From: Actinomycetes bacterium
GTDB taxonomy: Bacteria; Actinomycetota; Acidimicrobiia; Acidimicrobiales; Palsa-688
Length of the DNA: 39,587 bases
NCBI GenBank assembly: GCA_021788115.1
Contig: JAJYLA010000019.1
Coordinates: 1 to 39,587, forward strand
Direction: 5' to 3'
The position numbers were made by a program, and so were the translations under genes. This document shows positions 15,442 through 25,594 of this stretch, piece by piece. Numbering within the stretch: the stretch's first letter is position 1; each line of letters begins with the position of its first letter. The notes beneath the pieces were generated by a model. That model was not told the origin of the DNA. It saw nothing but the letters and a program-made list of their open reading frames with translations, and searched no databases.

Positions 15442-16286
15442 CGCTTCAGGTCCCGGTGGTACACGACCGGGTCATACCCACGGGCGCGGATCCGGGCGCC
15501 CATCTCCTCGGCGAGGACCACAGAGCGATGTCGCCCGCCCGTGCAGCCGATCGCCACGGTCAGGTACGACTTGCCCTCCTTCACGTACCGGGGCAGGAGG
15601 AACCCCATCAGGTCGTCGATGCGCTCCACGAACTCGACCGCATCGGCGTTGCCGAGCACGTAGTCACGCACCGGGAGGTCGAGTCCGGTGAGGGGACGCA
15701 GCTCGTCCACCCAGTGGGGGTTCGGCAAGAAGCGAGCGTCGAACACGTCGTCGACGTCCAGGGGAACACCGTGCTTGAAGCCGAACGACATGACCGAGAT
15801 CTGCATGGGCTCGGCCCTGTTCGCGGTGAACAGGTCGATGAGGCGGTCCCGCAGCTGGTTGACGTTGAGGTCGGTCGTGTCGACGACAACATCGGCCACC
15901 GCGCGGATCGGCTCGAGGCGCGCCCGCTCGATCGCGATCGCGTCGATCACCGCCTCCTGCCCGAGGGGGTGCCGCCGGCGCGTGCCCTCGAACCTGCGCA
16001 CCAGCACCTCGTCGGAGGCCTCCAGGAACAGGATCCGTACCTGAGAACCGCTCCCCCTCAGCTGGGCCACCGCTGCCTCCAGCTCGTCGAGCTGCTCCGT
16101 GTCGCGCCCCACGACCAGCGCGACGCGCTCGGTCGTGGACTCGGGCGCGGCGATCAGCTCGGCCACCTTGGTGACCAGAGCGGTCGGCATGTTGTCGATC
16201 ACGAACCAGCCGAGGTCCTCGAGGGTCGCGCCGGCCTGGGACCGCCCCGCCCCGGACATCCCGGTGATGATCAGAAACTCGGCCAT
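15438..16286 (-). CDS. rapZ: RapZ/YvcJ-family nucleotide-binding protein
   Basis: A 282-residue P-loop protein. Walker A is GMSGAGRS (residues 9-16), followed by DLGWFVIDNMP. The C-terminal domain carries SFGFKHGVPLDVDDVFDARFLPNPHW and IGCTGGRHRSVVLAE, both diagnostic for the RapZ/YvcJ family. In E. coli RapZ is an RNase adaptor controlling the glmS sRNAs; in Gram-positives YvcJ binds and hydrolyses nucleotides and its role is less clear. It is first of a coupled pair with yvcK. The frame can extend no further than ATG 16286, which has only a weak Shine-Dalgarno. Confidence 0.95.
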   Translation of the reverse strand: MAEFLIITGMSGAGRSQAGATLEDLGWFVIDNMPTALVTKVAELIAAPESTTERVALVVGRDTEQLDELEAAVAQLRGSGSQVRILFLEASDEVLVRRFEGTRRRHPLGQEAVIDAIAIERARLEPIRAVADVVVDTTDLNVNQLRDRLIDLFTANRAEPMQISVMSFGFKHGVPLDVDDVFDARFLPNPHWVDELRPLTGLDLPVRDYVLGNADAVEFVERIDDLMGFLLPRYVKEGKSYLTVAIGCTGGRHRSVVLAEEMGARIRARGYDPVVYHRDLKR

Positions 16287-16439
16287 CGGCTTCTATTGTG
16301 CCGCCTACCGGCAGGGGTGCTGGCGGAGGCGTCGCCGGGAGGCGGCCGGCGGGCGGCCGGCGCCCCCGGCGCCCCCGGCGACCCGTGTCGCACCGTTCGG
16401 CGGCGTGGCTGTGGCGCCTACCCCCGGCTGCGCCCCGCC

Positions 16440-16622
16440 ATCGACGTCGATGGCCGGGCGGCCCACTTCGCGCCCGGGCAGCAGCGCCGCGACAACCGGC
16501 GGGCCCACCGTCTCACCCGGGCGGGCTGGAGGGTCCTTCGGTACAACTGGTGGGAGGTGACCCACGAACCCGATCGCGTCGCAGTCGAGATCGCCGCGAC
16601 CTACCGGGCGCTCGCAGCCTGA
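16440..16622 (+). pseudogene. DUF559-type protein, C-terminal remnant
   Basis: The plus strand encodes about 60 residues (IDVDGRAAHF, then RRDNRRAHRLTRAGWRVLRYNWWEV) that match the C-terminal half of actinobacterial DUF559/Vsr-like endonuclease-fold proteins, ending in a normal stop. No matching N-terminal part precedes it; upstream is a GC-rich slippery repeat (gcccccggc units near 16340-16380). It therefore looks like a 5'-truncated relic. It overlaps the 3' end of the methyltransferase gene on the other strand by 22 bp. Confidence 0.6.
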
Positions 16623-17371
16623 TCCGCCGGCGGGCCGCCGGCGGCGACCTTCTCCGCATGCAGCAGCAGGAGCCGGGGGATGCTCGCAGCTTCGCGGTAC
16701 TCCTCCGCTCGGGCCAGGAACCCCGGCGGCGGCGCCGGCTCCTCCATACGGGTGATCAGCAGCCCGGCGCCCGCCATGACGTTGACGTACCGGGACAGCG
16801 GACGGTGGATGAACGGGATCCACACTCCCTTCTCCACCTCTTCGAGGCTCCTGTCCTCGACCAGGTACGGCCCGATCCTCCAGTACTGCTCCTCGAGGAT
16901 CGTGTCGTCGATCCACCCCGAGCCCGGGGTCTGCAGCAGCGGGTGGTTGAGCATCAGCACGAAGCGGCCGCCCGGTGCGAGCACGCGGGCCACCTCGGCG
17001 ACCGCCCCGTCCACGTCCTCGATGTGCTCGAAGACCAGGCAGGCGACGACGGCGTCGAAGGACCCGGGACAAAAGGGAAGCGCGGCGGCCTCGCCCCGGG
17101 CCACCGCCACTCCCCCGCCGCGCTCGGCGGCGGCGGTGACCTGCGCCCACGTGGGGTCGACACCGGCCACGAAGCCGACGCCGTAGAGGCCTGCTGCGAC
17201 TCGGGCCACCTGGCCCTCCCCGCAGCCGACGTCGAGGACCCGGCTGGCCCCCGCCAGGTGGGCGGCGGCCAGGGGAAGGATCTGCTCCTCGTACTCGGCG
17301 TCGGCGCCCTGGGTGAAGCCCTCCTGCCACCAGCGGGCGTGCTGCTCCCACAGGTCGCCGGCGTCGCTCAT
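16601..17371 (-). CDS. Class I SAM-dependent methyltransferase
   Basis: A 256-residue protein with the class I methyltransferase fold. Motif I is VLDVGCGEGQVARVAA near residue 45, the acidic loop VAGVDPTW near 66, motif IV FDAVVACLVFEHIEDV near 105 and post-motif LAPGGRFVLML near 128 (Methyltransf_11 type). The substrate cannot be inferred. The C-terminal half (GSGWIDDTILEEQYWRIGPYL) may form a substrate lid. I chose ATG 17371, which overlaps the upstream hydrolase stop as ATGA. With the hydrolase it forms a pair placed between rapZ and uvrC. The overlapping DUF559 remnant on the other strand marks this spot as rearranged. Confidence 0.88.
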   Translation of the reverse strand: MSDAGDLWEQHARWWQEGFTQGADAEYEEQILPLAAAHLAGASRVLDVGCGEGQVARVAAGLYGVGFVAGVDPTWAQVTAAAERGGGVAVARGEAAALPFCPGSFDAVVACLVFEHIEDVDGAVAEVARVLAPGGRFVLMLNHPLLQTPGSGWIDDTILEEQYWRIGPYLVEDRSLEEVEKGVWIPFIHRPLSRYVNVMAGAGLLITRMEEPAPPPGFLARAEEYREAASIPRLLLLHAEKVAAGGPPADQAASAR

Positions 17372-18237
17372 GCCCGTGCGCAGTGGGCGGCCACCCGCGC
17401 GGCGATCTCGCCGAAGAGCTCCGGCGGCAGGTCGTGGCCCATCCCCGGGACGGTCCACAGCTCGGCCCCCGGCACGGCCTCCGCTGTCGCCCGCCCTCCG
17501 GAGAGATCCACCAGCGGGTCGCCCTCGCCGTGGATGACCAGGGTCGGGCAGGTCAGGTTCCTGAGCCCGGGTGTGCGGTCGGGAGAGGCCAGGATGGCGG
17601 CGAGCTGGCGGGCCGTACCCGCCGGGTGGTTGGCCCGGTCGAACGCGGCCGCCGCGCGCGCAGCGACGCGGTCCTCATGGAACGGGTAGCCCTTCGAGCC
17701 GATCACCCTCCACCCTGCGAGCGCCGCGGCGACCGCTGCGTCTCTGTCGGGCGGCGGCGGGACGAGGAGCGCCGCCATCGCATCGGGGTGGGGCGCCCCG
17801 ACCGAGTGGTCCCCGGTCGTCGACATGATGGACACGAGGCTGACCACCATCTTGGGGTGGCGGATCGCGAGGCCCTGGGCGATCATGCCGCCCATGGAGA
17901 TCCCGAGCACGTGGGCCGGAGCAAGTCCGAGTGCTTCGAGCAGGCCTGCGGCGTCGTCGGCCATGTCCGCCAGCGGGTAGGGGGGCTGCACGCCGCCGGT
18001 GGCCAGCGCGGCTCGGAGGTCGGGCACCCCGGCGTCGTCGAACCAGGTGGACAGGCCGACGTCACGGTTGTCGAACACGATCACGTGGAAGCCCTGGCCG
18101 GCCAGGGCGCCCACGAGCTCGGGGTCCCACGCGATCAGCTGACCACCGAGACCCATGACCAGGAGCAGCGGCGGGTTCCCCGGGTCGCCGGCGGTCTCGT
18201 ACTCGAGGGTGACGCCGTTGGCGGTGGTGGAGGGCAT
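17368..18237 (-). CDS. Alpha/beta-hydrolase fold protein
   Basis: A 289-residue alpha/beta hydrolase. The oxyanion region is LLLVMGLGGQLIAWDPELV, the nucleophile elbow GISMGG (Ser near residue 115), the acid in VIHGEGDPLVDL and the catalytic His in VPGMGHDLP. A cap of about 60 residues lies between the elbow and the acid. It resembles 3-oxoadipate enol-lactonase or haloalkane/ester hydrolase-like proteins, but the substrate is unknown. It has no signal peptide, so is probably cytoplasmic. The ATG at 18237 has CAGGG upstream and lies nine bases after uvrC, so it may be read as part of a uvrC transcript. Confidence 0.9.
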   Translation of the reverse strand: MPSTTANGVTLEYETAGDPGNPPLLLVMGLGGQLIAWDPELVGALAGQGFHVIVFDNRDVGLSTWFDDAGVPDLRAALATGGVQPPYPLADMADDAAGLLEALGLAPAHVLGISMGGMIAQGLAIRHPKMVVSLVSIMSTTGDHSVGAPHPDAMAALLVPPPPDRDAAVAAALAGWRVIGSKGYPFHEDRVAARAAAAFDRANHPAGTARQLAAILASPDRTPGLRNLTCPTLVIHGEGDPLVDLSGGRATAEAVPGAELWTVPGMGHDLPPELFGEIAARVAAHCARA

Positions 18238-18246
18238 GCCCTGAAG

Positions 18247-20331
18247 CTACGCGACGTGGAGCTTGGCGTACACCGCCTCGGCGACCGCGTCGGGCAGCCA
18301 GCTCAGGGACTTCAGGTCGCCGAGCGACGCTGCTTTGACGGCGTTGACGCCGCCCAGGTCCTTGACCAGACGCTTCTTGCGCGCGGGCCCCAGGCCGGCG
18401 ATCCCGTCGAGGGCCGAGGCGGTCATCCTTTTTCCCCGGAGGTTCCTGTGGTAGCCGATGGCGAAGCGGTGAGCCTCGTCGCGGATCCGCTGCAGCAGGT
18501 AGAGGGCTTCGGATCCGCGGGGGATGCGCAGCGGGTCGGGGCTGCCGGGCAGGTAGACCTCCTCGAACTGCTTGGCCAGCGCCGCCACCGGGATCTCGCC
18601 CTCCAGGCCGAGCTCCTCGACCACCCGCACGGCGACGCCGAGCTGGCCCTTGCCGCCGTCGACGAGCAGCAGCTGCGGCGGGTAGGCGAAGCGCCGCCAG
18701 CGGTCCCCCACCGGCTTGTCCCGCTCGGCCAGGTACGCGCGCAACCGGCGGGCGAGGACCTCGCCCATCGCGGCGAAGTCGTCGTTGCCGTCGACGGTGC
18801 GCACCTTGAAACGCCGGTACTCCTGCGGGCGGGGCATGCCGTCCTCCATGACCACCATGGAGCCCACGTAGTCGGTCCCCTGCAGGTGGCTCATGTCGTA
18901 GCACTCGATGCGCAGCGGCGACTCCGGCAGGCCGAGCGCGTCCTGGAGGGCATTGAGGGCCTTGGCACGGGCGTTGTGGTCCGCCGCGCGCTTCAGCCGG
19001 TGTCGCATGAACTCCTCGCCGGCGTTGCGCGCCACCATCTCCAGGAGGGCCTTCTTGTCGCCGCGCCGGGGCACCCGCACCTCGACCCGGGCGCCGGCGC
19101 GGGCCTCGGGGTTGACGCTGCGCTCCACCCGGTAGCGCCGCGACGCCGCCCACCACTCCACGTCCCCGATGGCGGATCGGCGCCTGATCGGTACCACCGC
19201 CGCGGGGGGCGGTGCCCCGCCGGCGCCCGGTTGGGGTGCCCCGCCGGCGTCCGGCCGTGGGGTGGCGCCGCCATCCGGTCGGGGGGTCGCGCCGGCGTCC
19301 CCCGGGGAGCCGGCGCCGCCGGCGCGCTGTAGCGCCAGCCACGCCTCGACCGTGCCGTGCTCGTCGGGCTCCTCGGGCACGAGCACGAGCGGCGGGACCC
19401 CGAGAGGCGGGTCGTCGTAGTGCTGCTCGAGGATCTGCGCGACGAGCCCGGAGCGGCTCAGGTCCTCCACCTTGTCGACGATGAACCCCTTGCGTCCCAC
19501 GACGCGCCCCCAGCGCACGTAGAACACCTGCACCGCCGCCTCCAGCTCGTCCTCGGCGAGCGCGAAGCAGTCGAGATCCTCCTCCTTCTCGGTGACCATC
19601 TGCTGCTTCTCGATCGCCTTGCGGACCGACGCAAGGCGATCCCGCAGGCGCGCCGCCCTCTCGAACTCGAGCGCCCCGGCCGCCTCTCGCATCTCCGCCT
19701 CGAGGCGGTGGAGGACCGGCTGCGTGTCGCCGTCGAGGAACGCCACCAGCTCCCGCACCAGCGCCGCGTACGCGTCCGGGTCGACGGCGCCGATGCACGG
19801 GCCGGAGCACTTCTCGATGTGGTACAGCAGGCACGGGCGTCCCTGGCGCTGGTGGTTGCGGAACTTGACGTCGCTGCAGGTCCGGATCGGGAAGGTCCGC
19901 AGCAGCGAGTCGAGGGTCTCCCGGATGGCATACGCGTGCGCGAACGGGCCGAAGTAGAGGCTGTCCTTGTCCTTCATGCCCCGCTTGACCATCGCCCTCG
20001 GCCACTCGTCTCCGGCGGTGACGGCCAGGAAGGGGTAGCTCTTGTCGTCGCGCAGCCTGACGTTGAAGCGCGGCTTGTGCTGTTTGATGAGGCTGTACTC
20101 GAGCATCACCGCTTCGACGTCGTTGCGGACCTGGATCCACTCGACGGACCCCGCCTGGGCGACCATCTGCGCCGTCCGGGGCGGCAGGTGGGCGGGGTTC
20201 TGGAAGTAGCTCGACAGGCGGCTGCGCAGCGACTTGGCCTTGCCGACGTAGATGACCCGCCCGTCCCTGTCCCGGAACTGGTACGAGCCGGGGGCGTCGG
20301 GGATCGTCGAACCGGGCGGCCGCTGCAGCAC
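18247..20331 (-). CDS. uvrC: Excinuclease ABC subunit C
   Basis: A 694-residue nuclease that makes both incisions in nucleotide excision repair after UvrAB mark a lesion. Domains in order: the GIY-YIG nuclease (PGSYQFRDRDGRVIYVGKAKSLRSRL, first 100 residues, 3' cut); a cysteine cluster (CLLYHIEKCSGPCIG near 170); the UVR motif (ALEFERAARLRDRLASV near 225); an RNase H-like domain (RIECYDMSHLQGTDYVGSMVV, LLLVDGGKGQL, 5' cut); and C-terminal helix-hairpin-helix motifs (LDGIAGLGPARKKRLV). It is longer than usual because of a Gly/Ala/Pro repeat linker (residues about 342-373). I chose GTG 20331; it gives the usual short lead before PGSYQF, though no clear Shine-Dalgarno precedes it. The open frame upstream to 21588 is antisense to nadA and not coding. 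Confidence 0.95.
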   Translation of the reverse strand: MLQRPPGSTIPDAPGSYQFRDRDGRVIYVGKAKSLRSRLSSYFQNPAHLPPRTAQMVAQAGSVEWIQVRNDVEAVMLEYSLIKQHKPRFNVRLRDDKSYPFLAVTAGDEWPRAMVKRGMKDKDSLYFGPFAHAYAIRETLDSLLRTFPIRTCSDVKFRNHQRQGRPCLLYHIEKCSGPCIGAVDPDAYAALVRELVAFLDGDTQPVLHRLEAEMREAAGALEFERAARLRDRLASVRKAIEKQQMVTEKEEDLDCFALAEDELEAAVQVFYVRWGRVVGRKGFIVDKVEDLSRSGLVAQILEQHYDDPPLGVPPLVLVPEEPDEHGTVEAWLALQRAGGAGSPGDAGATPRPDGGATPRPDAGGAPQPGAGGAPPPAAVVPIRRRSAIGDVEWWAASRRYRVERSVNPEARAGARVEVRVPRRGDKKALLEMVARNAGEEFMRHRLKRAADHNARAKALNALQDALGLPESPLRIECYDMSHLQGTDYVGSMVVMEDGMPRPQEYRRFKVRTVDGNDDFAAMGEVLARRLRAYLAERDKPVGDRWRRFAYPPQLLLVDGGKGQLGVAVRVVEELGLEGEIPVAALAKQFEEVYLPGSPDPLRIPRGSEALYLLQRIRDEAHRFAIGYHRNLRGKRMTASALDGIAGLGPARKKRLVKDLGGVNAVKAASLGDLKSLSWLPDAVAEAVYAKLHVA
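19211..19306 (-). repeat. 24-bp tandem repeats encoding a UvrC linker
   Basis: About four degenerate 24-bp units (first two: 19211-19234 and 19235-19258, nearly identical) encode eight-residue peptides such as GGATPRPD and AGGAPQPG. They sit between the N-terminal incision half and the C-terminal half of UvrC. The unit is GC-rich and prone to slippage, so copy number may vary between strains. Confidence 0.65.
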
Positions 20332-20439
20332 CCTTCGAGTGTGCCGCAGCCGGCGGCCGACGCGGCGCCGGCGGGCTGCAGGAGGGCCGGCGGGGCCTCG
20401 GCTCGGGCGGGTGAACGTGGCAGCCGGACCGGGGAGGCG

Positions 20440-20445
20440 TATGCT
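20440..20445 (+). promoter_or_regulatory. Candidate -10 element for nadA
   Basis: TATGCT stands in an otherwise very GC-rich 237-bp gap between the divergent uvrC and nadA genes. It fits the actinobacterial -10 pattern TAnnnT. No clear -35 lies 17 bp upstream. If used, it would give nadA an untranslated leader of about 115 bases, in which I see no riboswitch-like structure. Confidence 0.3.
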
Positions 20446-20568
20446 GTTCTCAACGCCGGCCCGGTATCCGGCGACATATCCACCCCGAGGTCGACATCCC
20501 CGCGGACGGGCGACCGGGCTGTCCCCGCCGACCACATCGAGGTGTTCCGACCCGGAGGTTCCGTTTTC

Positions 20569-21705
20569 ATGCTTCGGCTCCAGAGACCCCTTCCCGAGGG
20601 GTACACCACAGCGACCGCGGACGAGCTCGCGCGCCGTATCGCCGCCGCCAAAGAGGCGCTCGGCCCCCGGCTCATGATCCTCGGGCACCACTACCAGCGC
20701 GACGAGGTGATGCGCTGGGCGGACGCGCGGGGGGACTCCTTCGGCCTGTCCCGCAAGGCCGCCGCCACGCGGGAGGCCGAGTTCGTCGTCTTCTGCGGGG
20801 TCCACTTCATGGCGGAGTCGGCGGACATCCTCACGTCCCCGGCGCAGACCGTCATCCTCCCCGACCTCAACGCCGGCTGCTCGATGGCCGACATGGCCGA
20901 CCTCGACGGCGTCGAGGAAGCCTGGGAGGCCATCGCCTCGGTGACGGACATCACCTCGGTCGTCCCGATCACCTACATCAACTCCTCCGCCGCCCTGAAG
21001 GCGTTCGTCGGCCGACACGGGGGGGCGGTGTGCACCTCCTCGAACGCCCGCAAGGTCATCACCTGGGCGCTCGGCCAGGGCCGCCGGGACGCGGAGGCCG
21101 GCGCCCCCGCCGGCGCCGGCGGGACGAAGCTGCTGTTCTTCCCGGACCAGCACCTCGGGCGCAACACCGCCTTCCAGCTCGGCTTCAGCGCCGAGGACAT
21201 GGCGGTGTGGGATCCCTCCCTGGAGCAGGGCGGGCTGGACGAGCGCACCATCAAAGAGGCCCGCTTCCTCCTGTGGAAGGGGCACTGCTCGGTCCACCAG
21301 CGCTTCCGACCCGAGCACATCGCCGCCTTCCGCGGCGATCACCCCGACGGACGCGTGATCGTCCATCCGGAGTGCAGCCACGAGGTCGTCGAACTGGCCG
21401 ACGAGGTCGGCAGCACCGACTACATCATCGCCGCCGTCGAGCGTGCGCCCGAGGGATCGGTGGTCGCGGTCGGCACGGAGATCCACCTGGTGCAGCGCCT
21501 CGCCGCCGAGCACCCGTCGCTGCGGGTGCAGTCGCTGGACCCCCTCGTGTGCCCCTGCTCGACCATGTTCCGGATCGATGCCCCGCACCTGTGCTGGGTC
21601 CTCGAGGAGCTCGTCGCCGGCCGTGTCGTCAATCGCATCACCGTCGACGAGGAAACCGCCGCCGGGGCACGCGTCGCCCTCCGGCGGATGCTCGACATCG
21701 CCTGA
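20569..21705 (+). CDS. nadA: Quinolinate synthase NadA
   Basis: A 378-residue [4Fe-4S] enzyme that condenses iminoaspartate with dihydroxyacetone phosphate to quinolinate in de novo NAD synthesis. Signatures are ILGHHYQRDEV near residue 43, AESADILTSP, DLNAGCSMADM (first cluster Cys), VCTSSNARKV (second), HPECSHEVVELAD and LVCPCSTM (third). ATG 20569 has GGAGG ten bases upstream. It stands alone: no nadB or nadC is in the window. A short Gly/Ala insertion (EAGAPAGAGG) precedes the LFFPDQHLG segment. It is divergent from uvrC and convergent with the DUF302 gene. Confidence 0.95.
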   Translation: MLRLQRPLPEGYTTATADELARRIAAAKEALGPRLMILGHHYQRDEVMRWADARGDSFGLSRKAAATREAEFVVFCGVHFMAESADILTSPAQTVILPDLNAGCSMADMADLDGVEEAWEAIASVTDITSVVPITYINSSAALKAFVGRHGGAVCTSSNARKVITWALGQGRRDAEAGAPAGAGGTKLLFFPDQHLGRNTAFQLGFSAEDMAVWDPSLEQGGLDERTIKEARFLLWKGHCSVHQRFRPEHIAAFRGDHPDGRVIVHPECSHEVVELADEVGSTDYIIAAVERAPEGSVVAVGTEIHLVQRLAAEHPSLRVQSLDPLVCPCSTMFRIDAPHLCWVLEELVAGRVVNRITVDEETAAGARVALRRMLDIA

Positions 21706-21718
21706 TCCGCAGCCGTTT

Positions 21719-21761
21719 CGTCAGGAGAACGCGCCGGGCGGGCCTTCCGCGTCCCCTGACG
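21719..21761. terminator. Hairpin between convergent nadA and DUF302 genes
   Basis: CGTCAGG (21719-21725) pairs with CCTGACG (21755-21761). The stem extends inward through GA/TC and CGCG/CGCG with one mismatch and one bulge. It is placed to end both transcripts. There is no U-tract, as is common in high-GC actinobacteria. Confidence 0.45.
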
Positions 21762-21791
21762 CACCGGAACGCCGGCGTCCTGCGGTGGCCT

Positions 21792-22190
21792 TCAGGCGCG
21801 CCGGGCCGACAGGGCGTCGAGGGCTGCCTGGATCTTGCGCGACGCCTCGGCGGCGACCTCTTCCAGGGTCGGGTCCGCGATCACCTTCGACATCACCTCC
21901 GGGTCCATGGCATCGACGATGCTGCGGCCCCCGCTGCGGCGTACCACGACGTTGCAGGGAAGGAACACCCCGACCGTCGGCACCGCCTCGAGCGCCCGGT
22001 GGGCGAGCGGAGGGTTGCACGCTCCGATGATGAGGTAGGGCTCCGTCTCGGTGCCCAGCTTCTCTCGCAGCGTCGCCTGTACGTCGATCTCCGTCAACGT
22101 GCCGAAGCCCTGCTCCCGCAGCGCCTCCTTCACCTTCCCGACCGCCTCCTCGTAGGGGAGATCCAGGGTGATGCTGCGTGCGTAGTCCAT
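21792..22190 (-). CDS. DUF302 family protein
   Basis: A 132-residue protein of the DUF302 family: MDYARSITLDLPYEEAVGKVKEALREQGFGTLTEIDVQATL, GACNPPLAHRALEA and VFLPCNVVVR are the family patterns. It is probably cytoplasmic, with no signal peptide. The biochemical role is unknown; in many bacteria DUF302 genes sit with sulphur- or metal-responsive regulators, and two conserved Cys (in GACNPP and LPCNVVV) fit a thiol-related role (inference). ATG 22190 has AAAGGG at good spacing. It is monocistronic, after uvrA and convergent with nadA. A G-tract inverted repeat lies upstream (separate entry). Confidence 0.88.
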   Translation of the reverse strand: MDYARSITLDLPYEEAVGKVKEALREQGFGTLTEIDVQATLREKLGTETEPYLIIGACNPPLAHRALEAVPTVGVFLPCNVVVRRSGGRSIVDAMDPEVMSKVIADPTLEEVAAEASRKIQAALDALSARRA

Positions 22191-22288
22191 CGATCGACCC
22201 TTTCTCGGCTCGCTTGCGGGGCCGGGGTGCGAACCGGGTCCGGGCTGAGTTGCCCGTGCGCTCCGGCAAACACACCCGTTCCTCCCAC

Positions 22289-22306
22289 TATACCCCCCAG
22301 GGTGTG
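22289..22306 (-). promoter_or_regulatory. CsoR/CstR-like G-tract operator upstream of DUF302 gene
   Basis: TATACCC (22289-22295), CCCA, then GGGTGTG (22300-22306): an imperfect inverted repeat with the C-tract/G-tract layout of CsoR-family operators. On the minus strand it overlaps TATAGT, a good -10 hexamer, about 97 bp before the DUF302 start. That placement suits repression. It is inference from pattern; no csoR gene is in the window. Confidence 0.4.
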
Positions 22307-22323
22307 ATGGGGGCCGGTTGCTG

Positions 22324-25179
<2,856 letters not shown>

Positions 25180-25196
25180 GAACCCCAGGGTACCAA

Positions 25197-25210
25197 CGAA
25201 CGCATGTTCG
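25197..25210 (-). promoter_or_regulatory. LexA (SOS) box upstream of uvrA
   Basis: CGAACGCATGTTCG is a perfect CGAAC-N4-GTTCG palindrome, the SOS-box type shared by actinobacteria and Bacillus. It lies 18 bases before the uvrA GTG, close enough to cover its transcription start. It is 113 bp from the divergent zinc-ribbon gene, so it may act on both. Confidence 0.8.
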
Positions 25211-25282
25211 ACGTGCGGAAATCGGGTCGGGTCGGGATCGGGGTGTCCGGCCGCGCGGTGGCGGCCGGCGTCTCGGCGAACC

Positions 25283-25288
25283 TATGCT
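25283..25288 (+). promoter_or_regulatory. Candidate -10 element for the FmdB-type gene
   Basis: TATGCT stands 35 bases before ATG 25323, the same hexamer as before nadA. No clear -35 is seen. It would give a leader of about 28 bases containing the GGAGG Shine-Dalgarno. Confidence 0.35.
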
Positions 25289-25322
25289 CGGTGCCCACCC
25301 GACGACGGAGGAAAAGCCCCCC

Positions 25323-25553
25323 ATGCCCGTCTACGAGTATGCCTGCCGCGCGTGCGACACCCGCTTCGAGGCTCGCCGCCCCATGGCCGAGGCGTCATCC
25401 CCGATCGAGTGCCCCGAGGGGCACCCCGACACGGTCAGGGTCCTGTCCGCGTTCGCGTCGGTGGGACACGCGGTGAGCACGCCGGCGTTCTCGGCTGCGC
25501 CGGCGGGGGGAGGCGGCTGCTGCGGAGGCGGCGGCTGCGCGTGCGCGTCCTGA
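25323..25553 (+). CDS. FmdB-family zinc-ribbon protein
   Basis: A 76-residue protein starting MPVYEYACRACDTRFEARRPM, the FmdB/CxxC zinc-ribbon pattern. The first zinc knuckle is CRAC (residues 8-11) and the second half-site CPEGH (residues 30-34), a Cys/His form. The C-terminal tail is unusual, with Gly and five Cys in the last 15 residues (GGGGCC, then GGGGCACAS), and could bind metal. FmdB proteins are named after a putative formamidase-operon regulator, but their function is generally unknown. ATG 25323 has GGAGG about 11 bases upstream. It is divergent from uvrA and convergent with uvrB, an insertion into the uvrB-uvrA pair. Confidence 0.88.
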   Translation: MPVYEYACRACDTRFEARRPMAEASSPIECPEGHPDTVRVLSAFASVGHAVSTPAFSAAPAGGGGCCGGGGCACAS

Positions 25554-25562
25554 GCCGCTGAC

Positions 25563-25594
25563 GCGCCGGGCCGGCGCGCCGCTCAGCGCGGCGC
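25563..25594. terminator. Paired GC hairpins between convergent zinc-ribbon gene and uvrB
   Basis: Two overlapping hairpins are possible. One is GCGCC/GGCGC around 25563-25577. The other is GCGCCGC (25576-25582), loop TCAGC, GCGGCGC (25588-25594), which covers the uvrB stop codon. They are mutually exclusive and placed to end either transcript. Confidence 0.4.

Noticed and set aside
19211-19306. CRISPR array
   Set aside because: The repeats are contiguous 24-bp units in frame within uvrC, without spacers.
20332-21588. Upstream extension of the uvrC reading frame
   Set aside because: It is antisense to nadA and has no UvrC similarity; UvrC homologues start just before PGSYQF, near 20331.
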